A stretch of 7,662 nt of DNA from Clostridiales bacterium UBA8153 (GCA_003449495.1 DMHJ01000239.1:1-7662), one strand, 5' to 3'. Counted from the stretch's first letter, positions 1 through 6,983 are shown. Notes: generated by a model not told the origin, from the letters alone. Numbers and translations: made by a program.

Positions 1-3000
1 CAGCGCACCTACAAACGAACCTGCCGTATCCAGGGAAGTGAGGCAGGGCACCCCGAACTCGGCGGCGGAGCGCCGGATCTTGAACCCGTCGCGCTCGGGC
101 ACCCGGCCCCGGGTCTTAGTGTTAATGACCAACACCACCTCGCCGGAGACGATGGCGTCCACCACGTGGGGAGACCCTTCATCCAGCTTCCCCACGGTTT
201 CCACCACCAGGCCCGCCGCTTCCAGGCTGCGGGCGGTGCCCCGGGTGGCCAGGAGCCCATACCCGGCGCTTGCCAGCGCCCGGGCCAATTCTACCACGCC
301 GGCTTTGTCCGGGTCGGACACGCTCAAGAGGATCTTCCCCTCCGCGGGCAAGCTCACTCCCGCCGCCAGGAAGCCCTTGGCCAGCGCTCCCGCGGCATCC
401 TCATCCACTCCGATGACCTCGCCCGTGGACTGCATCTCCGGGCCCAGACCGGTGTCCGCCGCCGTCAGCTTGGACCAGGAGAAAACCGGTACCTTCACCG
501 CCACCAGCCCTGCGGGTGGAACCAGGCCGGACGCCACCCCCAAGCCGGACAGCTTCTCCCCCAGTATGACCCGGATGGCCAACGGCACCATGGGCACGCC
601 GGTGACCTTGGTGAGAAACGGCACCGTCCGGCTGGAGCGCAGGTTGGCCTCGAGCACCCAGACCCGCCCAGCTTTGACCACAAACTGGACGTTCATGAGC
701 CCGCGTACATTGAGAGCTATGGCGAGGCGCCGGGTATACTCGATGATGACACTCTGCACCGCCGCGGACAGGCCCTGGGGCGGGCAGACGGCGATGCTGT
801 CGCCCGAGTGGACGCCCGCCCGTTCCACGTGCTCCATGATGGCCGGCACCAGTATGTCCTCGCCGTCGGCGATGGCGTCCACCTCGGCCTCCACCCCGGG
901 GAAGTAGCTGTCCACCAGCACCGGGTGGCCGGCAGAGATGGCTGCCGCCCGTCGCATGTACTCGTCCAGTTCGTCATCGTTGTCCACGATTTCCATGGCC
1001 CGGCCCCCCAGCACGTACGAGGGACGCACCAGCACCGGGTAGCCCACCCGCCGGACAATGGCCAGGGCCTCTTCCAGGCTGAGTGCGGTGCCTCCCGGCG
1101 GGCGGGGGATGTCCAGCTCCTTGAGCAGCGTATCGAATTTCTGGCGGTCTTCGGAGATGTCCAGCGCTTCCACGGAGGTACCCAGCACCCCGGCATACTT
1201 GGCCACTTCGCCCGCCAGATTGATGCTGGTCTGACCACCAAACTGCACGATGGCTCCCCCGGGCTTCTCCCGGCGGATGATGTTGATGACGTCCTCGGCG
1301 GTGAGCGGCTCGAAATAGAGACGGTCGGAGGCGTTGAAGTCGGTGGATACCGTCTCCGGGTTGTTGTTCACCATGATGCACTCATAGCCGGCCTCCCGGA
1401 GGCTGGCTACGGCGTGGACCGAGGAATAGTCGAACTCAATGCCCTGTCCGATGCGGATGGGACCCGAGCCCAGGACCAGCAGCTTGGGCCGCTCACCGGG
1501 GAGGCCCTCGTCCTCCGTGGCCCGGTAGGTGGAGTAGAAGCAGGGGGCGGCCGCCTCCAGCTCGGCGGCGCAGCTGTCTACCATCTTGTAGGCGGGCTCG
1601 ATGCCGCGCTCCCACCTGAGACCTTGGATCCCTTCGCGGCTCAGGCCGGTAAGCGAGGCGAGGCGGCCATCGGAGAAACCGAGTTCCTTGGCCTCCCGCA
1701 GGCTGCCGGGGAGGGCTCCGGGCGCGGCCAGCTGGTGCTCCATGGCGATGATGCGCCCGATGCCTTCCAGGAAGAAGGGGTCAATATGGGTGGCCCGGTA
1801 TAGCTCGGCCACCGGGTGGCCCCGCCGCAGCAGCTCCGCCACCACGAAGAGGCGCCGGTCATCGGCAGTCTCCAGCAGCTTGGCCAAGGCAGCATCGTCC
1901 TCTGTCGAAAGCTCCGGCAGGTACAGGCCGTCGACGCCGATCTCGGCGGACCGCACGGTTTTGTGCAGCGCCGCTTCGAAGGTGCGGTCGATGGCCATGA
2001 CTTCGCCGGTAGCTTTCATCTGCGTGCCCAGGCTGCGGCTGGCCCCGCGCAGCTTATCAAAGGGCCAGCGGGGAAATTTCACCACTACATAATCGATGGC
2101 CGGTTCGAAGCAGGCCGAAGAATGCCCGGTAATGGGATGGGGGATCTCGGTAAGCTCCAAGCCCACGGCAATTTTCGCGGTGATGCGGGCGATGGGGTAG
2201 CCGGTGGCCTTGGAAGCTAAGGCGCTGGACCGGCTCACCCGGGGGTTGACCTCGATGACGTAATATTCACCGGTACGCGGGTTGACGGCAAACTGTACGT
2301 TACAGCCGCCGGCAATCCCCAGCACGGTGATGATATCCAGCGCCGCCCGGCGCAGCCGGCGGTTCTCGCCTTCTGTGAGGGTGAGGGTGGGCGCCACCAC
2401 GATGCTGTCACCGGTGTGAATGCCCATGGCATCGATATTCTCCATGGAGCAGATGGCGATGGCGTTGCCGGCCCGATCCCGCATGACCTCATACTCGATT
2501 TCTTTCCAGCCTTCCACGCTTTGCTCTAGGAGAACTTGGCTGATGGGGCTGAGCCTCAGGCCCCGGGAGACGATGAACTCGAATTCCTCCGGGGTGCGGG
2601 CCAGTCCGCCCCCGGTGCCGCCCAAGGTAAAGGCCGGGCGCACCACCAGGGGCAGCCCCACCTGGCGGGAGTAGGCCTGGGCCTCGGACCACCGGCGCAC
2701 GGTGGCGCTGGGGGGCACCGGTTGTCCCGCCCGCATCATGGCTTCCTTGAAGAGCAGGCGGTCCTCGGCCAGCTGGATAGAATCCACCGAAGTCCCCAGT
2801 AGCTCTACCCCGTGTTCTGCCAGCACCCCGGTGCGGGCCAGCTCCACCGCCAAGTTCAGGCCGACTTGCCCGCCCAAGGTGGCCACCAGGCCTTGAGGCC
2901 GCTCCTCCCGGATGATCTGGGCGGCCACCTCCGGCCGCAGGGGCTCCAGGTAGATGCGGTCGGCCACCCCCGCGTCGGTCATAATAGTGGCCGGGTTGGA

Positions 3001-3144
3001 GTTGAGCAGGATGACGGACAGACCCTCTTCCCGCAAGGCCCGGCAAGCCTGGGTACCCGCATAGTCAAACTCCGCTGCCTGTCCAATGACAATGGGACCG
3101 GAACCGATAACCATGACTTTTTTGAGTCCGGCCAGTAACGGCAC
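1..3144 (-). CDS. carB: Carbamoyl-phosphate synthase large (ammonia/ATP-grasp) subunit, 3' end cut by window edge
   Basis: This subunit uses two ATP to turn bicarbonate and the ammonia tunnelled from CarA into carbamoyl phosphate in the cytoplasm. The frame is open without interruption for 1048 codons from GTG 3144 to base 1. Two homologous synthetase halves are visible. The first starts near residue 8 (GSGPIVIGQAAEFDY), with metal-ligand equivalents Q284, E298 and N300. The second starts near residue 555 (GSGPIRIGQGIEFDY), with Q820, E832 and N834. Residues of about 400-550 form the oligomerisation linker (MKATGEVMAI, then AAELE...YSTY). From about residue 934 comes the MGS-like allosteric domain, with TRGTA and INTKTRGR. 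Family length is about 1070, so some 20-30 residues lie beyond the window. GTG 3144 is chosen because AGGGGG (3152-3157) lies 7 nt upstream; a TTG at 3150 is too close to it. It begins 2 nt after the carA stop, so the two are probably translationally coupled. WPFDKL and EIEYEVMRD resemble Bacillus PyrAB. Confidence 0.97.
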   Translation of the reverse strand, partial: MPLLAGLKKVMVIGSGPIVIGQAAEFDYAGTQACRALREEGLSVILLNSNPATIMTDAGVADRIYLEPLRPEVAAQIIREERPQGLVATLGGQVGLNLAVELARTGVLAEHGVELLGTSVDSIQLAEDRLLFKEAMMRAGQPVPPSATVRRWSEAQAYSRQVGLPLVVRPAFTLGGTGGGLARTPEEFEFIVSRGLRLSPISQVLLEQSVEGWKEIEYEVMRDRAGNAIAICSMENIDAMGIHTGDSIVVAPTLTLTEGENRRLRRAALDIITVLGIAGGCNVQFAVNPRTGEYYVIEVNPRVSRSSALASKATGYPIARITAKIAVGLELTEIPHPITGHSSACFEPAIDYVVVKFPRWPFDKLRGASRSLGTQMKATGEVMAIDRTFEAALHKTVRSAEIGVDGLYLPELSTEDDAALAKLLETADDRRLFVVAELLRRGHPVAELYRATHIDPFFLEGIGRIIAMEHQLAAPGALPGSLREAKELGFSDGRLASLTGLSREGIQGLRWERGIEPAYKMVDSCAAELEAAAPCFYSTYRATEDEGLPGERPKLLVLGSGPIRIGQGIEFDYSSVHAVASLREAGYECIMVNNNPETVSTDFNASDRLYFEPLTAEDVINIIRREKPGGAIVQFGGQTSINLAGEVAKYAGVLGTSVEALDISEDRQKFDTLLKELDIPRPPGGTALSLEEALAIVRRVGYPVLVRPSYVLGGRAMEIVDNDDELDEYMRRAAAISAGHPVLVDSYFPGVEAEVDAIADGEDILVPAIMEHVERAGVHSGDSIAVCPPQGLSAAVQSVIIEYTRRLAIALNVRGLMNVQFVVKAGRVWVLEANLRSSRTVPFLTKVTGVPMVPLAIRVILGEKLSGLGVASGLVPPAGLVAVKVPVFSWSKLTAADTGLGPEMQSTGEVIGVDEDAAGALAKGFLAAGVSLPAEGKILLSVSDPDKAGVVELARALASAGYGLLATRGTARSLEAAGLVVETVGKLDEGSPHVVDAIVSGEVVLVINTKTRGRVPERDGFKIRRSAAEFGVPCLTSLDTAGSFVGAL

Positions 3145-3146
3145 GG

Positions 3147-4259
3147 TCAAACCCCCTGACAGACCAGGGCCGCCCCCAGTGACGGCGCGTTCTGGACGGG
3201 AAATTTCCCGCCCAGCCTGGTGAAAAACCCAACTACGACCGGGTCGGCCACGGCGCCGCCTAGATCCGGGTGATACTGCAGGGTCTGCACGGGTAGCCGG
3301 CAGTGGGCCAGCCCCTCCACGCTCCCATCGCGCAGGTGGGTATGGGTGACCTCCAGGTTCAGGCCCGCCAGGGCCTCCCGGTCCACGACGAAGCCGTGAT
3401 TCTGCGCGGTCATCTCTACCTGCCGGGTGCCGAGGTTCAACACCGGGTGGCTGCCTCCCCGGTGGCCGCTCTTCAGCCTGACGGTGCGACCGCCCAAAGC
3501 CAGGGCCAGCACCTGGTGGCCCAGGCAGATCCCGAACAGCGGGGTCTTGCCGATGAGGCCCCGCGCAGTGGCGACGGCCGCACCCGCCCAAGCTGGGTCC
3601 CCCGGTCCGCTGGAGAACAGCACCCCGTCGGGTCGCATATCCAGGACGTCCTCGGCCGCGGTGGACGGGGGCACCACGGTGATGGTGAAGTTATGCCTGA
3701 TACCGTATTGGATGAGGTCCCGCTTGACGCCCAGGTCTACCACCACCAGGTGCGGCCCGTCGCCGAACACCCGCCAGGGCCGGCGGGTGGCCACCTCGCC
3801 TACCAGGTCCGGCGCAGGCTGCCCGGCCAATTTCTGTAGCAGCTCCTCAACGGGCGTATCCTCTGAGGTCATCACTCCCGCCATGGCGCCGTGCTGGCGC
3901 AACCGGTGAGTGAGCGCCCGGGTGTCCACCCCTTCCAGGGCCAGGATGCCGTGGCCGTACAGGTAGTGATCCAGGCGTCCCACCATGCGGGTATGGGAAG
4001 GGGACGCGCACAGCTGGTGCACCACCAGACCCCGCAGGTAGGGCCGGGCCGCCTGCGAGTCCCCCTGGCAAATGCCGGTGTTGCCCATGAGGGGATAGGT
4101 CATGGTCAGGATCTGCCCGCAGTACGCCGGATCGGTCATCACCTCCTGGTAGCCGGTAATGCCGGTGTTGAAGACGACTTCCCCGGTGGCGGTACCCGGT
4201 CGCCCAAAGGCCTTACCGTGATACACCGTCCCGTCCTCCAGTACCAAGCGCCCCTGCAT
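3147..4259 (-). CDS. carA: Carbamoyl-phosphate synthase small subunit (glutaminase)
   Basis: The protein hydrolyses glutamine and passes ammonia to CarB. The N-terminal CarA domain is clear (QGRLVLEDGTVYHGKAFG, TGYQEVMTDPAY, GVDTRALT). It is followed by a class I glutamine amidotransferase domain with the nucleophile in GICLGHQ (C248, counting from GTG 4268) and the partner His in YHPD (H333). Two starts are possible. I prefer ATG 4259 (370 aa) because AGGGGTG (4266-4272) sits 6 nt upstream and the protein then begins like other CarAs. GTG 4268 (373 aa) would lie inside that ribosome site. The length matches the family (about 360-382 aa). Several usually conserved positions differ: SNGPGDP reads SSGPGDP, GGNHPV reads GGSHPV, and HPE reads HPD. 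The tail after HPD (LGGAVADPVVVGFF) is also divergent. The gene is intact, K of GVKRD and SQNHGF-type residues (AQNHGF) are kept, and it sits directly before carB, so it is probably functional. Confidence 0.95.
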   Translation of the reverse strand: MQGRLVLEDGTVYHGKAFGRPGTATGEVVFNTGITGYQEVMTDPAYCGQILTMTYPLMGNTGICQGDSQAARPYLRGLVVHQLCASPSHTRMVGRLDHYLYGHGILALEGVDTRALTHRLRQHGAMAGVMTSEDTPVEELLQKLAGQPAPDLVGEVATRRPWRVFGDGPHLVVVDLGVKRDLIQYGIRHNFTITVVPPSTAAEDVLDMRPDGVLFSSGPGDPAWAGAAVATARGLIGKTPLFGICLGHQVLALALGGRTVRLKSGHRGGSHPVLNLGTRQVEMTAQNHGFVVDREALAGLNLEVTHTHLRDGSVEGLAHCRLPVQTLQYHPDLGGAVADPVVVGFFTRLGGKFPVQNAPSLGAALVCQGV

Positions 4260-4265
4260 GCCCTT

Positions 4266-4272
4266 CACCCCT
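4266..4272 (-). promoter_or_regulatory. Ribosome binding site deciding the carA start
   Basis: AGGGGTG on the minus strand is followed by 6 nt and then ATG 4259. It can pair with the 16S 3' end as GGGGTGA with one wobble. It overlaps the alternative GTG 4268, which argues against that upstream start. Confidence 0.6.
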
Positions 4273-4316
4273 CTTGTGCGAATCGTGAACCTGAATGTAT
4301 AGCTATGCCCTTCTAC

Positions 4317-4343
4317 AGTATAGGTATTCTACCGGGCTGTCAA
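4317..4343 (-). promoter_or_regulatory. Candidate internal sigma-A promoter for carAB
   Basis: A perfect consensus -35 box TTGACA (4338-4343) overlaps the last codons of pyrC. A -10-like TATACT (4317-4322, 5 of 6 to TATAAT) follows after a 15-nt spacer, shorter than the usual 16-18. It reads toward carA, and the start point would fall near 4310, about 50 nt before the carA ATG. The surrounding gap is AT-richer than the rest of the window. A separate carAB promoter would make sense because carbamoyl phosphate also feeds arginine synthesis. The box match is seen directly; promoter activity is inferred. Confidence 0.4.
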
Positions 4344-5627
4344 GGTCCCCTCCCACATCATCACCTGGCCCCCCACCACCGTCCCCCAAGGGGCACCGGT
4401 CAGCTGCCAACCGGCAAACGGGGTATTCCGGCTCTTGGAGACGAAATCCTTAGGATCCACGGTGACCTTCTGCCCTGGGTCGATGACGGTAAAATCGGCC
4501 AACCCGCCGGCTTCCAGCCGGCCGCCTTCCACGCCGAGGATGCGGGCAGGATGGGTCGACATTAACGCGACCACCTGGGGCCAATCGAGCACACCTTTCC
4601 CTACCAGCTCGCCGGCGACCAGGCTCACCGCCGTCTCCAGTCCGACCATGCCGAACTGGGCGTAATCATACTCCACCAGCTTCTCGTCCTGATGGTGGGG
4701 AGCGTGGTCGGTGACAATGGCATCGATGAGACCCTCGCGTAGTGCCCGGCGCAGGGCGTCCACATGGTCCGGGGAGCGGAGGGGCGGGTTCACTTTTGTG
4801 CAGGTGTCGTACCAGGTGTCGCGTACCGCCTGGTCGGAGAGGAGCAGGTGGTGGGGCGTGACTTCGCAGGTGACCCGCACCCCCCGGCTACGGTAGAATG
4901 CGATCAGCTCGACGCTCTGGGCGGTGCTCACGTGGGCGATGTGCAGGCTGCCGCCGGTGAGCCCGGCCAGGAGCAAGTCCCTGGCCACCATGACCGATTC
5001 GGCTTCGGCAGGCACACCTTTCAGACCCAGGAGGCTGGAAACCCGTCCCCGGTGCATGACGCCGTCCTGGGACAGTGTGGGATCTTCGGCGTGACTGATC
5101 ACGGGAAGATCGAAGGGCGCAGCGTACTGCAGGGCCAAGCGCATGAGTTCAGTGCTGGCCACCGGCTTCCCGTCATCGGACAGCCCCACGATGCCGGCGC
5201 TACGCATATCGGCGATCTCGGCCAGCTCTTCACCTTTTAGTCCCTTGGAGATGGCGCCCACCGGGTAGACCCGCGCCCAACCCGCCCGGGCGGCCTGGCC
5301 GCGCACGAATTCCACCACCGTCCGGTTGTCCATAACCGGCTGGGTGTTAGGCATGCAGCAGATGGCGGTGAATCCTCCCCGGACCGCCGCCCGGCCACCA
5401 CTGGCCACATCCTCTTTGTACTCGAAGCCGGGTTCTCTCAGGTGAACGTGCATATCTATGAAGCCGGGCAGCACCAGTTTCCCCCGGGCCTCCAGCACCC
5501 GGTCACCTCCGTCCAGGTTCTCGCCTACGGCGACCACCCGCTCCCCGGCCACCAGGACATCCAATATGCCGTCTACACCGGCGGCAGGATCCAGCACGTG
5601 CCCGCCTTTGATCAAAAGCTGGCTCAC
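4329..5627 (-). CDS. pyrC: Dihydroorotase, class I zinc amidohydrolase
   Basis: It cyclises N-carbamoyl-L-aspartate to dihydroorotate, the third step of UMP synthesis. The 432-aa protein has the full amidohydrolase signature. The metal-binding HxH is at H60/H62 in [10 protein letters not shown], and the bridging-region Asp is in LSDDG (150-153). The next metal ligands are H179 in ISHAED and H232 in HIAHVS. D307 in TDHAPH is the catalytic Asp. NTP near 94 and the N in KVNPPLR fit substrate contacts. Length and motifs match the bacterial class I type of Bacillus (about 428 aa), not the shorter E. coli PyrC. The Asp in LSDDG matches the class I type, which lacks the carboxylated Lys of the E. 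coli type. The start is GTG 5627, whose last two bases begin the TGA stop of pyrB (GTGA). AGGAGGTG lies 7 nt upstream. The stop TAG is at 4329-4331, with a 69-nt gap to carA. Confidence 0.97.
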   Translation of the reverse strand: MSQLLIKGGHVLDPAAGVDGILDVLVAGERVVAVGENLDGGDRVLEARGKLVLPGFIDMHVHLREPGFEYKEDVASGGRAAVRGGFTAICCMPNTQPVMDNRTVVEFVRGQAARAGWARVYPVGAISKGLKGEELAEIADMRSAGIVGLSDDGKPVASTELMRLALQYAAPFDLPVISHAEDPTLSQDGVMHRGRVSSLLGLKGVPAEAESVMVARDLLLAGLTGGSLHIAHVSTAQSVELIAFYRSRGVRVTCEVTPHHLLLSDQAVRDTWYDTCTKVNPPLRSPDHVDALRRALREGLIDAIVTDHAPHHQDEKLVEYDYAQFGMVGLETAVSLVAGELVGKGVLDWPQVVALMSTHPARILGVEGGRLEAGGLADFTVIDPGQKVTVDPKDFVSKSRNTPFAGWQLTGAPWGTVVGGQVMMWEGTLTAR

Positions 5628-6550
5628 GCCTCTGCACCTCCTAGCAGCAAATAAAGAATGGCCATGCGCACCGCCACCCCGTTGGTCACCTGCTGGCGAA
5701 TGGCGGAAAAGGGCGCATCGGCGATGTCCGAGCCAATCTCCACGCCCCGGTTCATGGGGCCGGGATGCATGAGTAGCACGTCAGTACCGGCCAGGCCCAG
5801 GCGTGCCCGGTTGACCCCGAAATACCTGGCGTACTCCCGGGCGCTGGGAAACAGGCCGCGCTGCTGCCGCTCCAGTTGTAGCCGGAGGACGTTCACCACA
5901 TCCGCCCCGGTGATGGCCGGTTCCACCCGGTGGTAAACCTTCACCCCCAGGTGCTCCAGTTCCGGCGGCACCAGCGTGGCAGGACCGGCCACCCGTACCT
6001 CCGCCCCGAGCTTGACCAACCCCCAGATATTCGACCGGGCAACCCGGCTGTGGAGGATGTCCCCGATGATGGCCACCTTCAGTCCGGCTATGCTGCCTTT
6101 GTGCTGTTCCATGGTGAACAGGTCCAGGAGTCCCTGGGTGGGGTGTTCATGCATGCCGTCCCCGGCGTTGATCACCGAAGCGCTCACGTGCCGGCTGAGG
6201 AAGTGACAAGAGCCGGATACCGGGTGGCGCATAATCAGCATGTCCACGCCCATGGCCTCGATGGTGCGGGCAGTGTCCAGGAGTGTCTCGCCTTTCTGTA
6301 TGGCGGAGGTCGCCGTGGCGATGCTGGTGGTGTCGGCGGACATATACTTGGCGGCCATCTCAAAAGAAGTGCGCGTGCGGGTGCTGGCCTCGTAGAACAG
6401 GGTGCACACCGACTTGCCGCGCAGGGTGGGGACCTTCTTGATCTCCCGGGAGAGAATCTCCTGCATGGAATCGGCCGTATCCAAGATGAGACGCACATCT
6501 TCCACGGGCATACTCTCCAGGTCCAGTATGTGCCTTGCTGCCAGTCTCAC
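5624..6550 (-). CDS. pyrB: Aspartate carbamoyltransferase catalytic subunit
   Basis: It condenses carbamoyl phosphate with aspartate, the committed step of pyrimidine synthesis. The 308-aa protein has the carbamoyl-phosphate loop STRTRTSFE (from S56), the 80s-loop segment QKGETLLDT (K86), MRHP (R108), HPTQ (136-139), the aspartate-domain segment [12 protein letters not shown] (163-174) and [11 protein letters not shown] (262-272). Length matches the family (about 300-310 aa). No pyrI regulatory chain is present, as expected for Gram-positive ATCases controlled at the RNA level by PyrR. The start is GTG 6550: the frame is closed by a TAG at 6581-6583 and no other start codon lies between. Its ribosome site is weak (AGGG at 6557-6560, 6-nt spacer), in contrast with the strong sites of pyrR and pyrC. 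It overlaps pyrC by GTGA. The preceding leader is about 500 nt from the pyrR stop and carries the attenuator. Confidence 0.97.
   Translation of the reverse strand: MRLAARHILDLESMPVEDVRLILDTADSMQEILSREIKKVPTLRGKSVCTLFYEASTRTRTSFEMAAKYMSADTTSIATATSAIQKGETLLDTARTIEAMGVDMLIMRHPVSGSCHFLSRHVSASVINAGDGMHEHPTQGLLDLFTMEQHKGSIAGLKVAIIGDILHSRVARSNIWGLVKLGAEVRVAGPATLVPPELEHLGVKVYHRVEPAITGADVVNVLRLQLERQQRGLFPSAREYARYFGVNRARLGLAGTDVLLMHPGPMNRGVEIGSDIADAPFSAIRQQVTNGVAVRMAILYLLLGGAEA
5635..5642 (-). promoter_or_regulatory. Strong pyrC ribosome binding site inside the end of pyrB
   Basis: AGGAGGTG is fully complementary to the 16S 3' end and lies 7 nt before the pyrC GTG. It is within the last codons of pyrB, and start and stop share the GTGA junction. 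This supports the GTG start and suggests translational coupling of the two enzymes. Confidence 0.8.
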
Positions 6551-6578
6551 GTCGTGCCCTGGTTCTGTAGGCCCCCAT

Positions 6579-6596
6579 GGCTAACCAGCGTTAGCC
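6579..6596 (-). other. Perfect 7-bp hairpin just upstream of pyrB
   Basis: On the minus strand, GGCTAAC and GTTAGCC flank a 4-nt loop GCTG. The hairpin lies 28 nt before the pyrB GTG and contains the TAG that closes the frame upstream. It has no T-run, so it is not an intrinsic terminator. It may be a leader-RNA structure near the translation start; the role is unknown. Confidence 0.4.
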
Positions 6597-6737
6597 GTTG
6601 GGAGCCGGCCACCCCCATGACCAGGTCTTCGCTCCTTTCGGGCTTGATCTGCCCGCGCTGGGCTGCAGGCATCGCGACGGGGGGCCTCGGCCCCGGGAGT
6701 CTCACCCGGACGGGAGAACGGCACTGCACGGGTGCAG

Positions 6738-6762
6738 GACCGGGCCTCACCGGAAACCGGCC
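6738..6762 (-). other. Degenerate PyrR-binding-loop-like hairpin
   Basis: The minus strand carries TCCGGTGAGGC (6744-6754), which matches the core UCCNGNGAGGY of the PyrR recognition sequence, including a CNGNGA hexaloop (6747-6752). A 6-bp lower stem GGCCGG/CCGGTC (6757-6762 with 6738-6743, one G-U) encloses it. The upper stem is only 2 bp (one a wobble) instead of about 5, and no terminator follows. It is either a vestigial attenuator element or a chance match in GC-rich DNA. Confidence 0.25.
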
Positions 6763-6946
6763 AGGGTGCTGTCCTACATCGACCATCAAGTCGAGCCCGG
6801 CTACTCTGTCTCCCGCGACCTGTATGGTGCGACCTACCGGTTTGTCCGCTACCGGCTAAACGGAGTCCCCTACCCAGCCCGAACCGCTCCTGCAAGGCCG
6901 GGGAGCTGGCATACTGCTCATGGGCCCGCCCACCCGTTGCCTGCAT

Positions 6947-6983
6947 AACAAAACCTCCCGCCGCAAGACCGGCCGGGAGGTTT
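6947..6983 (-). terminator. Intrinsic terminator of the pyrR-pyrB attenuator
   Basis: The arms AAACCTCCCG (6974-6983) and CGGGAGGTTT (6951-6960) pair perfectly over 10 bp. The stem can extend by CCG/CGG inside the 13-nt loop. The tail TTTTGTT follows directly on the minus strand. It lies 58 nt after the pyrR stop and ahead of pyrB, so it can uncouple pyrR from the enzyme genes. Its 5' arm is shared with the overlapping antiterminator. Confidence 0.9.

Larger units (their letters stand above)
6551..6950 (-). other. Long pyrB leader without a convincing gene
   Basis: About 400 nt separate the attenuator terminator from pyrB. No known protein family is recognisable on either strand. The stretch is rich in short inverted repeats: GGGGCC/GGCCCC (6681-6694), TGCAC/GTGCA (6725-6736), a hairpin at 6738-6762 and the hairpin at 6579-6596. 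A minus-strand frame (6581-6946, 121 codons, Arg/Gly/Ala/Ser-rich) fills the gap but does not look like a protein. A plus-strand frame (6766-6948) reads more protein-like over its first 38 residues. In Bacillus subtilis the uracil permease gene pyrP sits between pyrR and pyrB; here it is absent and the space is too short for one. The leader may be a remnant of a lost gene or attenuator, or a structured RNA. Confidence 0.6.

Noticed and set aside
166..1803. Very long plus-strand open frame (545 codons) opposite carB
   Set aside because: It is antisense to a clearly conserved carB frame, is rich in His/Gly/Arg/Gln as typical for mirror frames of GC-rich genes, and matches no family I know.
1..3144. 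Possibility that carB is broken, since only short minus-strand frames are complete within the window
   Set aside because: Those short frames are in the other two minus frames. The carB frame reads through from GTG 3144 to base 1 with all family motifs and no stop; it is only cut by the window edge.
3148..3150. TTG overlapping the carA stop as the carB start
   Set aside because: The ribosome site AGGGGG (3152-3157) would be 1 nt away. GTG 3144 has a 7-nt spacer and gives the usual short N-terminus.
3150..3300. Frameshift as the cause of the divergent CarA C-terminus
   Set aside because: Alternative frames do not restore the usual HPEASPGP sequence, and DPVVVGFF in the current frame still fits the final helix region, so divergence is more likely than a frameshift.
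6360..6578. 72-codon minus-strand ORF starting at ATG 6578, overlapping pyrB out of frame
   Set aside because: It lies almost wholly inside the conserved pyrB sequence, its peptide is unlike any protein I recognise, and it has no good ribosome site.
6681..6694. GGGGCC/GGCCCC inverted repeat as a terminator
   Set aside because: It has a 2-nt loop and no T-run on either side, so it is better explained as chance in GC-rich sequence or local leader structure.
5930..6859. 309-codon plus-strand open frame opposite the pyrB start and leader
   Set aside because: Most of it mirrors the conserved pyrB sequence, it has no convincing ribosome site, and its translation is low-complexity.
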